64,000 nt of DNA from Puccinia triticina (taxonomy: Eukaryota; Basidiomycota; Pucciniomycetes; Pucciniales; Pucciniaceae). The position numbers were made by a program, and so were the translations under genes. Location of the stretch: the NCBI RefSeq assembly GCF_026914185.1, contig NC_070560.1, forward strand, positions 5,943,501 to 6,007,500, written 5' to 3'. Within the stretch, counting starts at the first letter, position 1. The number at the start of each line of letters is the position of its first letter. Of this stretch, positions 1-9,285 are shown one piece after another. A model generated the notes under the pieces. That model ran no database searches, had not been told where the DNA came from, and saw only the letters and a program-made list of their open reading frames with translations.

Positions 1-1046
1 AATCTTGAGGTCCTTCCATGCGCCGCGCCCAAAAATGAAACACTGTTCCCGCGTGTACCAAGCAGGATACCACACCGTGGAATCAAACAATGAACAGGAA
101 GATGACAACTCAACACCTGCGGGATCTGATATGACCAATGAGCAGTGACTTGGTCAGTTTGAATAAATAACTTCTTCTCTTTTTTATTTTTTTAGTACAC
201 ACTTGTTTTCTTACACAAAAAAAAACCTCTGAATTTAGAACATGCAAAGAGACTTGCACGTAATCAAGTCAGTTCGGCGTATTCTGCTTATTGTCCGCCA
301 GAGCTTTCCTATCAGGTTGATAAATTCCGTTGCTGTATGATTGCTTGGAAATGTAAGATATAAGTGTTTGATGATTTAATTTCTGCAAAGTACAACAGCT
401 AAAGCAATCAATCTCAGGTGTGGTAAAACCATCAATCAACCCACGTACAAATCATCGTGCAGTAATCTCCTTGCTCATGCCGGCCGATGTTTGAGGAAGC
501 AGCAATTACCCTCAAACAACAAGACCCTTGCAGAGGTTGGGGTTTCCGGCACTGGGGAAATGGACCCACGGGAGGCAGGTCTAGATTAATCATTGCTTAT
601 ATGTAGCAACCGTGGTTGATGTGGAGCGTACATTCAACTTTGGACAAGACTATGTCTCCATCAGGAGACACAACCTCCATCCGAAATCAGTAAGTAGAGG
701 TATGGCCTTGTCGTTCTACTCAAAGAACAACAAGATCAAACCTCTTGCTCTTCACAAATACCTTGAAAAGCGCAAGAATAAATCCAAGAGCAATATGAAA
801 AAAACAAGGCTGTTGTACAGGATGTGGTGACATTTGAGTGATCAGCTGTCACCACATGTCAATTAAGTAATTATACATACATGATTTGATTTTTTCTGAA
901 TTCCTTTTTGAGGGGCAAATATCCGCTCACACAGGGGGGCATCTGCCAGCGGATGCGGATGCGGATACGGATGCCAAGAATGGGGGAAATACACCATTGG
1001 ATACCCAAACACGAGCGGGTATCCGGATGTGAAACAACCATCTCTA
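1..1046 (+). mobile_element. Internally deleted hAT transposon (hAT1 family), left end outside window
   Basis: Bases 1 to about 577 match, in reverse complement, the first part of the full hAT1 copy at 53722-57407: the start of the transposase gene and its zinc-finger exon. Bases from about 578 to 1046 match the other end of that copy: the last coding exon and the terminus. The middle, about 2.5 kb, is missing, with a junction near 578. The right end finishes ACCATCTCTA at 1046, matching the hAT1 terminal inverted repeat, and subterminal GCGGAT/GGATACCC repeats lie at 940-1030. It cannot encode a transposase and is best seen as a non-autonomous derivative. Confidence 0.85.
612..830 (+). pseudogene. 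hAT transposase C-terminal remnant
   Basis: The frame contains VDVERTFNFGQDYVS, matching the end of the hAT dimerisation domain (VDVERTFSFG in the full copy near 54170), then a basic tail. There is no ATG at the 5' edge because the upstream domain was removed by the internal deletion. The tail frame differs from that of the full copy, so an indel has also occurred. Confidence 0.7.
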
Positions 1047-1444
1047 ATCCAGGGGACCCTCCCGGAGGGCTCTCCGCAGGAGAGGCTTATGCCTAATGTC
1101 TGAAGTCTGGCAGGGAAAGGAAGGATATTCAACCCCAAAATCACTTTAAAATTATTTAAAAATCAGCAAAATATGTACAGGAAAAACTGAATAAACAGAT
1201 TCATTGGCAGTGCTGATGCGCACCTTCACACAAAATTCTGAGCAAAAAGCTCCAAAGCTGATTGAAGGGGTCCACTTTGAAGGTCAAAGGATTCCTGAAG
1301 GATATTACATTGCTCTGAAGATCCATTTTTGGATTTTCTGATAATATGCACAATTGAATTTTCTATCTGCAACATAATGAAACACTTGAGTGGTTAAATG
1401 TGTAGTATCTGCAGATATCTGCAGGTTTGCACATCCAGGGTCCA
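1047..1444. other. Unassigned segment between hAT relic and element A
   Basis: No coding potential is seen. ATCCAGGG at 1047-1054 is the expected 8-bp target duplication of the hAT relic; the same octamer recurs at 1433-1440. A TGCAGATATCTGCAG palindrome-rich patch lies at 1411-1425. The last five bases (GTCCA, 1440-1444) are the left target duplication of element A. Confidence 0.4.
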
Positions 1445-1631
1445 TGTTATGAGCTGCGCTTGCGCGCCTAGCTTACTCCAGAGGGCATGTTACTTGTTGT
1501 ATGTAAATGTCACAGGTCCCTAGCATTAGAGGGACCTGGGGGGAGATCATCCTGCTTCCCCATCTAGCAATCAACTATTTAGCTAGACAGACCAGACAGC
1601 GCCTCCCCACCCCGACAGACTGACCGTTACA
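1445..1631 (+). repeat. Element A 5' LTR
   Basis: This 187-bp LTR starts TGTTATGAGC and ends CGTTACA. It differs from the 3' LTR (18704-18890) by only a few substitutions. Confidence 0.95.
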
Positions 1632-1705
1632 TATTGCTAGATCGCCAAACGGGGGACGAGGCCGAAGCCAGAAAGAACCAAGACAAGAGAAAGAAACAGA
1701 ACCAA

Positions 1706-2372
1706 ATGAACCAGACTCCAGAAAGACAGAACCCCACCCCAGAACGGCTACCTCGATTATCTAAATCCCAGCACTACACACACACTCCGACCTTCACGCC
1801 AACAACTCACCGAATGGCCAACGGCGCTGCAGCACTACGGGCCCAAATTGAGGAGCTAGCGGCTTTGATCCAGGAGGAGCGAGGACTTCAACAACAAGCT
1901 GAGGCCAAACTTGCAGCGGCACGAGCAGGTATGGTCGCACCTGCCGTAGTACCTATTGTTCCAGGACAGCCTCCCAACGCGGCCCCGATGCAAGATGAGC
2001 TCCCGGCAAAAGGCCCTAAGGTCGGCCTTCCGGACAAATACGACGGCACAAGGGGGCCAAAAGCCGAGGTTTACGTGACGCAGATTGGCCTATACGTCCT
2101 CTCCAACCCCCGCATGTTCCCTGATGACCAGAAGAAGGTGATCTTCTCAATCTCGTACCTGACCGGGCAAGCTAGCGAGTGGGCCCAACCCTACATGATC
2201 AAACTTTTCGCGGGGCAGCCAGTCTTGTACCTTGAATTCGCCACAGCCTTCCAAATGATGTACTACAACACCGAACAGAAGTCCCAAGCCGAGAAGGCGC
2301 TCCGACAGCTGAAACAGACAAAGTTGGTGGCGCACTACACATTTCAATTCAATCAACACGCATCCAACCCGG
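1706..2372 (+). pseudogene. Element A Gag, 5' part (split by element B)
   Basis: Open frame with candidate ATGs at 1706 and 1814. It has a heptad-like segment (ALRAQIEELAALIQEERGL) followed by the retrotransposon Gag region (GLPDKYDGTR ... FATAFQ). The frame is cut at 2372 by the LTR of element B and resumes at 13019. Removing B and one CCGG restores a continuous frame with no net shift. Gag would form the cytoplasmic virus-like particle. Confidence 0.85.
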
Positions 2373-3334
2373 TGTGGTGCTCCATTCCAAACCATAAGTA
2401 GTATTTTATTGCTTTTCTTTACATACATTCATCATTACATTTCCCATTTCCCCCCATAACCCTTCACAAATAATTCATTATTATTGCATATTCAGATTCT
2501 ACGCCAAATTTTACCTATAGTCACTCATACATAGTACCCCCTTATCTTCAATGGTTCAGTAGTTATAAAGGATATAAGACTTACAGACAACCTACATTCT
2601 TCATTAGTTACAATACTCATTTCATTAGTAACCTACTTGAATCATTACAGTAAATTCCTTTTACATATTTATTCTCACATACTAAACCCTTTACATACAT
2701 TTCTCATTATGTACTATACCTATTTTACACATTACATCATTGGATCTGTGCTTACCTCTTTCAGTAGTGCTCATCATCACAAGTTGTTACTATGTTTTCA
2801 TCACTCTTCCCCATTAGTACATTCTTTTATTCCCATAACCAGCATTCCCTTTTCAGCATTGCTCATCATTACATACTGTTACTATTTTCACATCACTCTT
2901 CCCCATTTGTACATTCCTTTATTCCCATAGCCAGAATGCCTCCACTGTCTGTGCTCATCCCTCCTTACTATAAGAACTGTCTTCCCCCCCTCACTTGTAC
3001 CTCATGCAGAATTTATAGATAATTTTAGATACAGAAATTATAAGTGCCCATTCTCATCAACCCCTTGCCATTAAACCTTGCCATTGCATTCCCCACTCTC
3101 ATCACTCCTCCAACTCTCTTACCCTCAGTAGTCAGCAGTCAGCTCATAGTACTAGCTCCTAAGATCAAGTAGAAATCAGCCACACCTTTTCTTCTTTTTC
3201 TTAGTGTTACTCTCATCCCCTCAGCATTAGTCAGGAAGGCAGCCTCATCAGCACCCTTGCATAGCTTACATTAGTACTAGTGTTGCTATACATTTCCCTT
3301 CCAAGCTCTATTCTCCCCTTTGAGTAGTTCCACA
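2373..3334 (+). repeat. Element B 5' LTR
   Basis: 962 bp, AT-rich, TG...CA ends. A TATAAAG motif at 2564-2570 is a plausible Pol II TATA box. The primer-binding region should lie just after 3334 (AGTGGTGTCCCAACAGTGG). Short ORFs within the LTR are low-complexity and not considered genes. Confidence 0.95.
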
Positions 3335-3558
3335 AGTGGTGTCCCAACAGTGGCCTTTCTATACTTCAGATATCTTCAGCTCTAGTAACACTCTTACCAT
3401 CAGCTACATACTACTTCACCTACACTCCTCATACTCCTTTCTTTACAAATCAACTCCCTGCTTTTAGAATCAACTTCAACCAACAGTAACACTATCAGCA
3501 TCTCCACTATCAACCTTCAACACCCTTCAGATTTAGAGTCAACTTATCTGCTTCAATC
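3335..3558 (+). other. Element B leader (primer-binding and packaging region)
   Basis: A 224-bp untranslated stretch between the 5' LTR and the gag ATG. The first bases after the LTR, TGGTGTCCCAACAGTGG, are the candidate primer-binding site; I could not identify the matching tRNA. Nothing else is recognised. Confidence 0.5.
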
Positions 3559-6003
3559 ATGTCTGCCCAAGGATCTCCCAACACCAATTTTGCTCCCAGT
3601 CTTTACCCTCCAGTGGATCCATCCAGTAATGCTGCAGTTCAGGACTCCACCACTTCCAATGCTGGTCAGACTCAGGTTCCTCCTACTGGTCCAAGTTACC
3701 AACCTTCTTCTACTGGTCCAGGTCCACAGGCTTCTTCCAATGCTCCAGATCCTCAGGTTTCTTCTACTCCACAAGTCAACTCCAGTTCTTACAGACCTCC
3801 ATTTGGACCTCAGACTTCTGGTATTCCTAGATACATAGGATATAGAGATACCAATCAGCCTTCAGAAGATTCAGAAGATTTAGAGGCACCTCCACCCCGC
3901 TTTCCCAGGTTCCAGAGCCAAAGGGACGACTCAACACACTCCACCAGGTCCAACACTCACTTTTTAAATAAGGAACCAGCTATGCCTAGGTATCAGGATC
4001 CTGTCAGCAGAGGAGTAAAGATCAAACCCATGGACAAGGAGCTCTTCTTTGATGGAACCAACATGCCTGTGGAGAAATTCATTAGAAGGTATGAAAGTGC
4101 TGGAAGAGATGATGGTGCTAACTCTAAGGAACTGGCTGGACAAATCATTGCTTTTATCAAAGGGTTGGACCTTAAGGATGAAGTGGAAGACATGTCAGGC
4201 CATGAAAACTTGGATTGGGAAACCCTGAAGAAACAGTTACTCACCAGATTTGGAACCTCTCAGCCATTGGTCAGATATACCAGGGAGGATCTCAGGAAAC
4301 TAGTCTACAAATCAGCTCAGGATGGAGGAATCAGCACCTTGGAAACCTTCAACACATTCAGAAACAAGTTTGAAACCATCACTCACTACTTGGTAAGAAT
4401 GGGGTACAGTACCAGCCTGGAGGAATTTAGACACCTTCTTTTGGAAACTCTTCACAAGGATCTGGATCAAAGGGTTACTAGGAGCTTGATGAAGGACAAT
4501 CAAATGCTAGCCTCAAAGGATGGAGGTGATATCTTGCCAGACACTGAAACTCTTCTTACCTACATTCACCAGGAAGTTTACTCAAGATCAGTGGTCAACA
4601 GAAGGACTGAATGGAGGGCAGAAGAGAAATTCACTTTGGACAACTCACCTAGGACCTCCAAACCCACACCTGCTACTCAGGGAGCTGCCCCTACTGCTTC
4701 TACTTCTCTGGACAAACAAGTGGAACTCCTTACCAAACAACTTGCATCTCTCACTGCTGGCAAAGGACTACCTCCCCACATGGACAAACCTGCTAGGACC
4801 TGGCCATTCAAATGTTATTATTGTCACCAGGAAACCCATGGAACCAACAGCTGCTCTCAACTTGCCCAGGACATGTCTAGTGGTGCTGTTATCAAGGATG
4901 GAAGAGATTACAGACTTCCAGACAAATCAGTTATTCCATGGATTCCAAGCAGGCCAATCAGAACCCCAGTGGAAGAGTACTCTAAAACTAAGCTCACATC
5001 TTCTTTTGGCCAATTAGAGGAGGACCCAGCCTATTATCAAGCCCATAGTTATGAAGCAGACCTTGGAAAGAGGACCAGAAACAATTCTAAGGATCAGGAT
5101 GAGGAGGAAACAGCCAAGTCAGACAAAAGGATCAGAAAGGAAAAACAGGACCTAATGGACATGGATACAGAGGACTTACTTCACATGGCCCAGCCCCCTA
5201 CTCCTAGTGCTTCCAAATCCCCTACTTCAAAAGGCTCCCCTCAAGTCAGATTCCAGGATAAGGACAAGGATTCAACCACTGCACCTAAGGACAAACCAGT
5301 TAAGAAGACCTATTTGGAAAAGACTTTGGCCAAGGAGTACCCAGGAATTGAGGAGGAAGTGGCTAGTAGGATGTTGACTGCAGGAAAGATGGAGTTGGCC
5401 TTTGGAGAAATCTTTGCTATATCACCAGGAGTTACTGACTGTATCAGGAAGAAGATAACCAACAGAAGGGTCCCATTGGATGGTGTCAAATCAGCAAACT
5501 TCACAGACATGGAGGATGGAGAAGAACCAGCACAGGAGCAACCCACTACTCACTACTCCTGCCCCCTTGGATACATCACCATCACTATTGGAGGAGAGAA
5601 ACATCAAGCACTCTTGGATACTGTCTCTATGGTCAACATTATTCCTGAAACTCTTGCACATAAACTTGGATTAGTACTCACTGCTAAATCTATGAAGCTC
5701 AAAGGAATTGGAGGTCACCTTACTGATATACCTGGAATTGCTGAAGATGTGGAGGTAACCATTGGGAAAGTAGTCAGGACAGTTCATTTCTGGGTAGCCA
5801 AAGGACCAGTTCAGATGATTATTGGAAAGCCTTTCTTGATGGATGTCTCAGCTAACATCAACTACAATGGAGCCAGAGGGGAAGCACTTTCAATCATGGA
5901 TTCAGCTGGTCAGACTTTTTTGGTTCCAATCATACTCCCCAGTAATCAGAAGTGGGAAACCAGCATACCTTCCAATTCTGGACTGGTAAATTTTTTAGAT
6001 TGA
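3559..6003 (+). CDS. Element B Gag-protease polyprotein
   Basis: 814 codons from a clear ATG. The order is a Pro/Ser/Gln-rich N-terminus (about 1-150), a retrotransposon Gag/capsid region (about 155-330; FDGTNMPVEKFIRRYE), a CX2CX4HX4C zinc knuckle (CYYCHQETHGTNSC, about 422-435), a charged linker, then a retropepsin-like domain (about 665-800; ITIGGEKHQALLDTVSMVN). The catalytic triplet reads DTV, with valine (GTC, 5623-5625) where the family has glycine; the related element D keeps DSG at this place. The frame ends with UUU UUA GAU UGA, a slippery sequence that should shift a fraction of ribosomes into pol. It acts in virus-like particle assembly and polyprotein processing. Confidence 0.93.
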   Translation: MSAQGSPNTNFAPSLYPPVDPSSNAAVQDSTTSNAGQTQVPPTGPSYQPSSTGPGPQASSNAPDPQVSSTPQVNSSSYRPPFGPQTSGIPRYIGYRDTNQPSEDSEDLEAPPPRFPRFQSQRDDSTHSTRSNTHFLNKEPAMPRYQDPVSRGVKIKPMDKELFFDGTNMPVEKFIRRYESAGRDDGANSKELAGQIIAFIKGLDLKDEVEDMSGHENLDWETLKKQLLTRFGTSQPLVRYTREDLRKLVYKSAQDGGISTLETFNTFRNKFETITHYLVRMGYSTSLEEFRHLLLETLHKDLDQRVTRSLMKDNQMLASKDGGDILPDTETLLTYIHQEVYSRSVVNRRTEWRAEEKFTLDNSPRTSKPTPATQGAAPTASTSLDKQVELLTKQLASLTAGKGLPPHMDKPARTWPFKCYYCHQETHGTNSCSQLAQDMSSGAVIKDGRDYRLPDKSVIPWIPSRPIRTPVEEYSKTKLTSSFGQLEEDPAYYQAHSYEADLGKRTRNNSKDQDEEETAKSDKRIRKEKQDLMDMDTEDLLHMAQPPTPSASKSPTSKGSPQVRFQDKDKDSTTAPKDKPVKKTYLEKTLAKEYPGIEEEVASRMLTAGKMELAFGEIFAISPGVTDCIRKKITNRRVPLDGVKSANFTDMEDGEEPAQEQPTTHYSCPLGYITITIGGEKHQALLDTVSMVNIIPETLAHKLGLVLTAKSMKLKGIGGHLTDIPGIAEDVEVTIGKVVRTVHFWVAKGPVQMIIGKPFLMDVSANINYNGARGEALSIMDSAGQTFLVPIILPSNQKWETSIPSNSGLVNFLD
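5988..5997 (+). promoter_or_regulatory. Programmed -1 ribosomal frameshift site (element B)
   Basis: In the gag-protease frame the codons read GTA AAT TTT TTA GAT TGA. T TTT TTA (5991-5997) is a canonical X XXY YYZ slippery heptamer in the correct phase, overlapped by A AAT TTT (5988-5994). It lies two codons before the gag stop and pol is open in the -1 frame. I could not confirm a downstream pseudoknot by eye. Confidence 0.8.
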
Positions 6004-9000
6004 GACCAGGTTTTCAGTTCCCTTCCCTTACAACTGCAACCCTGGAAAACAACCAAAAGCAACAAACTGTAGTCACTCATTCAGCAAAGTATAAATCAAC
6101 TCTAAAAAAAATAAAACCAGTAAACCAACCAATGCCATTATCTCTCAATCCCCCATTATCAAGGCCACCACTCTCAAGAGATCCTTACCTCACTCCTTTA
6201 AGCCCTTTTCCTCCACCATTCACTCCTACCTCCAAGATTACTCAAGAAAGGCTGGACCTCATCAATTTTGGACCTCCTGGATGGCTTTCTCCTCAAGAAT
6301 ATCTCCTGCTGGTATGGGTAATTGTGATTAGACAAGGTGCTTTGGCTTTTGTAGAAACAGAAAGAGGCCTTCTTAAACACACCTATGGACAGCCTTATAT
6401 CATTCCAGTCATTCCCCATGAACCTTGGCAACAGAAACCAATTCCAATCCCTGCACCCATCAAAGACCAGGTTATAGAATTGGTAAGAGAAAGACTCAGC
6501 ACTGGCCTCTATGAACAATCCTTTTCCAGTTATTCCAGCCCTATATTTTGTGTAAAGAAGCAGGATGGTAAGCTCAGAATTGTACATGACCTTCAGAAAC
6601 TCAACAAAGTCACCATTAAGGACGCTGGACTACCACCAAAGACAGAGGAACTCATTGAATCATTCACTGGAAGGGCTTGCTATGGACTAGGTGATATTAT
6701 GGGAGGATATGATGAAAGAGAATTAGCTCCAGAATCCAGACCTTTGACCACCTTTGAAACACCCCTTGGAAGATTTCAACTTACCAGATTACCCCAAGGA
6801 GCCACCAATTCAGTTGCAGTTTACCAGGCCCAAATGATGTGGATACTCCAGGATGAATTACCTCAACATATGGGAATCTTTGTGGATGATGGAGGAATAA
6901 AGGGACCAACCTCTGACTACAATGAAGAAACTCTAAAGGACAACCCCCAGATCAGAAGATTTATCTATGAATATGCCATTACTCTGGAAAGGATTCTTTT
7001 CAGGATTGAAGAAGCTGGACTCACCATCTCTGGGAAGAAATTTGCTTGCTGTGTACCTGCTCTGGATCTGGTTGGCCATGTGGTTTGTAAGGAAGGCAGA
7101 AGGATATCCATCAAGAAGTTCAACAAAATTGAAACCTGGCCAACTCCCACCACTCCTTCAGATGTCAGAGGATTCCTAGGTATCTGTGTATATGTTAGAA
7201 TGTTCATTAAAAATTACTCAACCATTACTGCTCCACTCAGAAGACTCACCAGGAAGGACTCCTCTTGGGATTGGACTGAAGATTGCCAGGATGCCTTTGA
7301 GGACCTTAAAAGGATTGTTGGAACTGATATCACCCTAAAGAAATTGGACTATGGACCTGATGCTGGCTTAATCAAACTCTCAGTGGACTCCAGTGTTATT
7401 GCTGCAGGTGCTGTTCTTACTCAACAGGATTCTGATGGATTGGATAGGCCTGTGTTATATGAGTCAGTAGTCTTTTCACCCAGGGAATCAAAGTACTCAC
7501 AATCCAAATTAGAACTCTGTGGTGTTGCCAAGATCCTCAAGAAACTTCAAACCAAACTGTGGGGTCAACATTTTCAACTCAGAGTGGATGCCCAGTGCCT
7601 TATTGGAATGATCAACAACCCTTCACTTCCCAATGCCCCTATGAACAGATGGATTGGATTTATTCAGTTATTCTCCTATGACCTTGTTCACACTCCTGGA
7701 AAAACTTTCACCTTACCTGATGGACTTTCAAGAAGACCCCCTGATTCTGATGAAGATGATTGTCCTAGCTTTGATGAAGATGAAACCTGGATCAAACCTC
7801 ACCCTGGATTTGGAACTAAACATTCTTCTTTTGGCCTGCTTCTGGGGACATCAGCTCAGTTGGGGGAGGGGGTAAGTAACTTGCAGCAAGGAATTTGGAA
7901 GCATCTCCAGGAATACCTTTCAACCATGAACAAACCTCCAGGATGCAGCAGCCTGGAATTCAAGCAAATTTTGCACAAATCAGCCAACTTTTTCCTTTCC
8001 AATGGAGTCTTGCACAGGATCAACAAACCATTCTCCCAGATAGTAGTCACCTCTCCTTCAGCTCAGAAATCCATCCTCAATTCCCTTCATGAATCCTTAG
8101 GCCACAGAGGTATTGCTGAAACCTACAGAAGAATTAAACTCAGATTTTGGCGGCCAGGTCTCAAGAGAGGTGTTACCAAGTGGGTCCAGTCTTGTGAAGC
8201 TTGCCAGAAGAGGAGTTCAAAATTGCCAATGGAACCCAAGAAACCTACAGGAGCAGCAACCATCTTTGGAAGAGTCAGTTTGGATACAGTTCACATCAAA
8301 GCTGGCAAATGGAAGTACCTGGTAATTGCAAGAGATGACCTTTCTGGATGGGTAGAGGCAGTTGGACTAGAAAAGATTCAGGCAAAGAAAATCTCTCAGT
8401 GGTTCTTGGACAACTGGATCTACAGATATGGAGCCCCTTGGTCAGTCACAGTGGATGGAGGCTCTGAATTTGGACAACAATTTCAAAAATCCCTTCTGGA
8501 ATCTGGAATCAAAATCAAAGTCACCACCCCTTATCATCCTGAAGCAAATGGTATGGTAGAAAGAGGACATCAGGCAATTAAGGATACCTTGGTCAAGCTC
8601 TGTGGAAAAGAAGGCAAGAAGTGGAGGAATTATTTACCTTTAGTTTTATTTGCAGACAGAATTTCCACCAAGAGATCAACTGGTTACTCACCTTATGAGC
8701 TAGTTCTTGGACAGCCCCCCATCTTACCCATTGACCTAGAATTGGAAACCTTCTTTGGAGTGGATTGGTCAGAGGTAGAATCAACTCAGGATCTTTTATT
8801 GGCTAGGACTCAGCAGCTTGAAAACAGGGATACCATCTTGCAGCAAGCACACCAGCAGCTTATGGATTCCAGGAAGAACTCTGTGGACTATTGGAACAAG
8901 AAGAAAACATCAAGGCAGCCACTAAAGAAAGGTCAATTAGTAGTAGTGTATAATAAATCTTTGGACTCTCAGTTTGGCAAGCTCTTTGAAAATAAATGGA

Positions 9001-9122
9001 ATGGCCCTTACAGAATCAAGGCTCAAAACCCAGGAGGATCTTACATCTTGGAAGAATTGGATGGCACAGAATTAGCCAGAAGGTTTGCTGCAACTCATGT
9101 CAAGGAATACCACTCTAGGTAA
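5997..9122 (+). CDS. Element B Pol: reverse transcriptase, RNase H, integrase
   Basis: Translated by -1 frameshifting from gag-protease; the frame is open from 5952. The RT region (from about 6530) has SSPIFCVKKQDGKLRIVHDLQ and the catalytic FVDD (near 6880). RNase H follows (LSVDSSVIAAGAVL, near 7380; KLELCGVAK). Integrase begins near 8085 with an HHCC zinc-binding module (HESLGH ... CEACQK), then a DDE core: D in SLDTVH, D in TVDGGSEF, E in GMVERGHQ. The C-terminus ends in an SH3-like GPYRI region; no chromodomain is visible. No premature stop is seen. It copies the element RNA to DNA and inserts it. Confidence 0.93.
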   Translation, partial: RLRPGFQFPSLTTATLENNQKQQTVVTHSAKYKSTLKKIKPVNQPMPLSLNPPLSRPPLSRDPYLTPLSPFPPPFTPTSKITQERLDLINFGPPGWLSPQEYLLLVWVIVIRQGALAFVETERGLLKHTYGQPYIIPVIPHEPWQQKPIPIPAPIKDQVIELVRERLSTGLYEQSFSSYSSPIFCVKKQDGKLRIVHDLQKLNKVTIKDAGLPPKTEELIESFTGRACYGLGDIMGGYDERELAPESRPLTTFETPLGRFQLTRLPQGATNSVAVYQAQMMWILQDELPQHMGIFVDDGGIKGPTSDYNEETLKDNPQIRRFIYEYAITLERILFRIEEAGLTISGKKFACCVPALDLVGHVVCKEGRRISIKKFNKIETWPTPTTPSDVRGFLGICVYVRMFIKNYSTITAPLRRLTRKDSSWDWTEDCQDAFEDLKRIVGTDITLKKLDYGPDAGLIKLSVDSSVIAAGAVLTQQDSDGLDRPVLYESVVFSPRESKYSQSKLELCGVAKILKKLQTKLWGQHFQLRVDAQCLIGMINNPSLPNAPMNRWIGFIQLFSYDLVHTPGKTFTLPDGLSRRPPDSDEDDCPSFDEDETWIKPHPGFGTKHSSFGLLLGTSAQLGEGVSNLQQGIWKHLQEYLSTMNKPPGCSSLEFKQILHKSANFFLSNGVLHRINKPFSQIVVTSPSAQKSILNSLHESLGHRGIAETYRRIKLRFWRPGLKRGVTKWVQSCEACQKRSSKLPMEPKKPTGAATIFGRVSLDTVHIKAGKWKYLVIARDDLSGWVEAVGLEKIQAKKISQWFLDNWIYRYGAPWSVTVDGGSEFGQQFQKSLLESGIKIKVTTPYHPEANGMVERGHQAIKDTLVKLCGKEGKKWRNYLPLVLFADRISTKRSTGYSPYELVLGQPPILPIDLELETFFGVDWSEVESTQDLLLARTQQLENRDTILQQAHQQLMDSRKNSVDYWNKKKTSRQPLKKGQLVVVYNKSLDSQFGKLFENKWNGPYRIKAQNPGGSYILEELDGTELARRFAATHVKEYHSR
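7858..7872 (+). other. Possible central polypurine tract
   Basis: AGTTGGGGGAGGGGG in pol, between RNase H and integrase, repeats the core of the 3' polypurine tract (AGTTGGGGGAGA at 12044-12055). It could serve as a second plus-strand primer, as in Ty1, Ty3 relatives and lentiviruses. This is inference from the sequence match. Confidence 0.45.
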
Positions 9123-9285
9123 AAATAATAAATAAGGAATAATCAATTCATTTCTCTTCTCTTTTCTCTTTCTCATCTTCTTACACAAATAACATAAAAA
9201 CAAAATAAAATAAAATCTATAAACAAATCAGAAATATATAAATCAGTCTCAAAACACTCTCAAATAAAATAACTAAATATAAAAA
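9123..9285 (+). other. Element B post-pol AT-rich spacer
   Basis: Very A/T-rich sequence directly after the pol stop. Nothing coding is seen; it would hold the 3' UTR of the convergent antisense gene. Confidence 0.5.

Noticed and set aside
1047..1440. Possible small hAT between two ATCCAGGG octamers
   Set aside because: The sequences just inside the two octamers are not inverted repeats, and the first octamer is already explained as the duplication of the hAT relic.
2637..3022. Open frames in the element B LTR (also 12321-12706)
   Set aside because: Low-complexity His/Ser/Tyr-rich translations of AT-rich LTR sequence, duplicated only because the LTR is duplicated; no domain.
6004..6055. Pseudoknot downstream of the element B slippery site
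   Set aside because: Only a six-pair GTTTTC/GAAAAC stem was found by eye; not enough to annotate without folding software.
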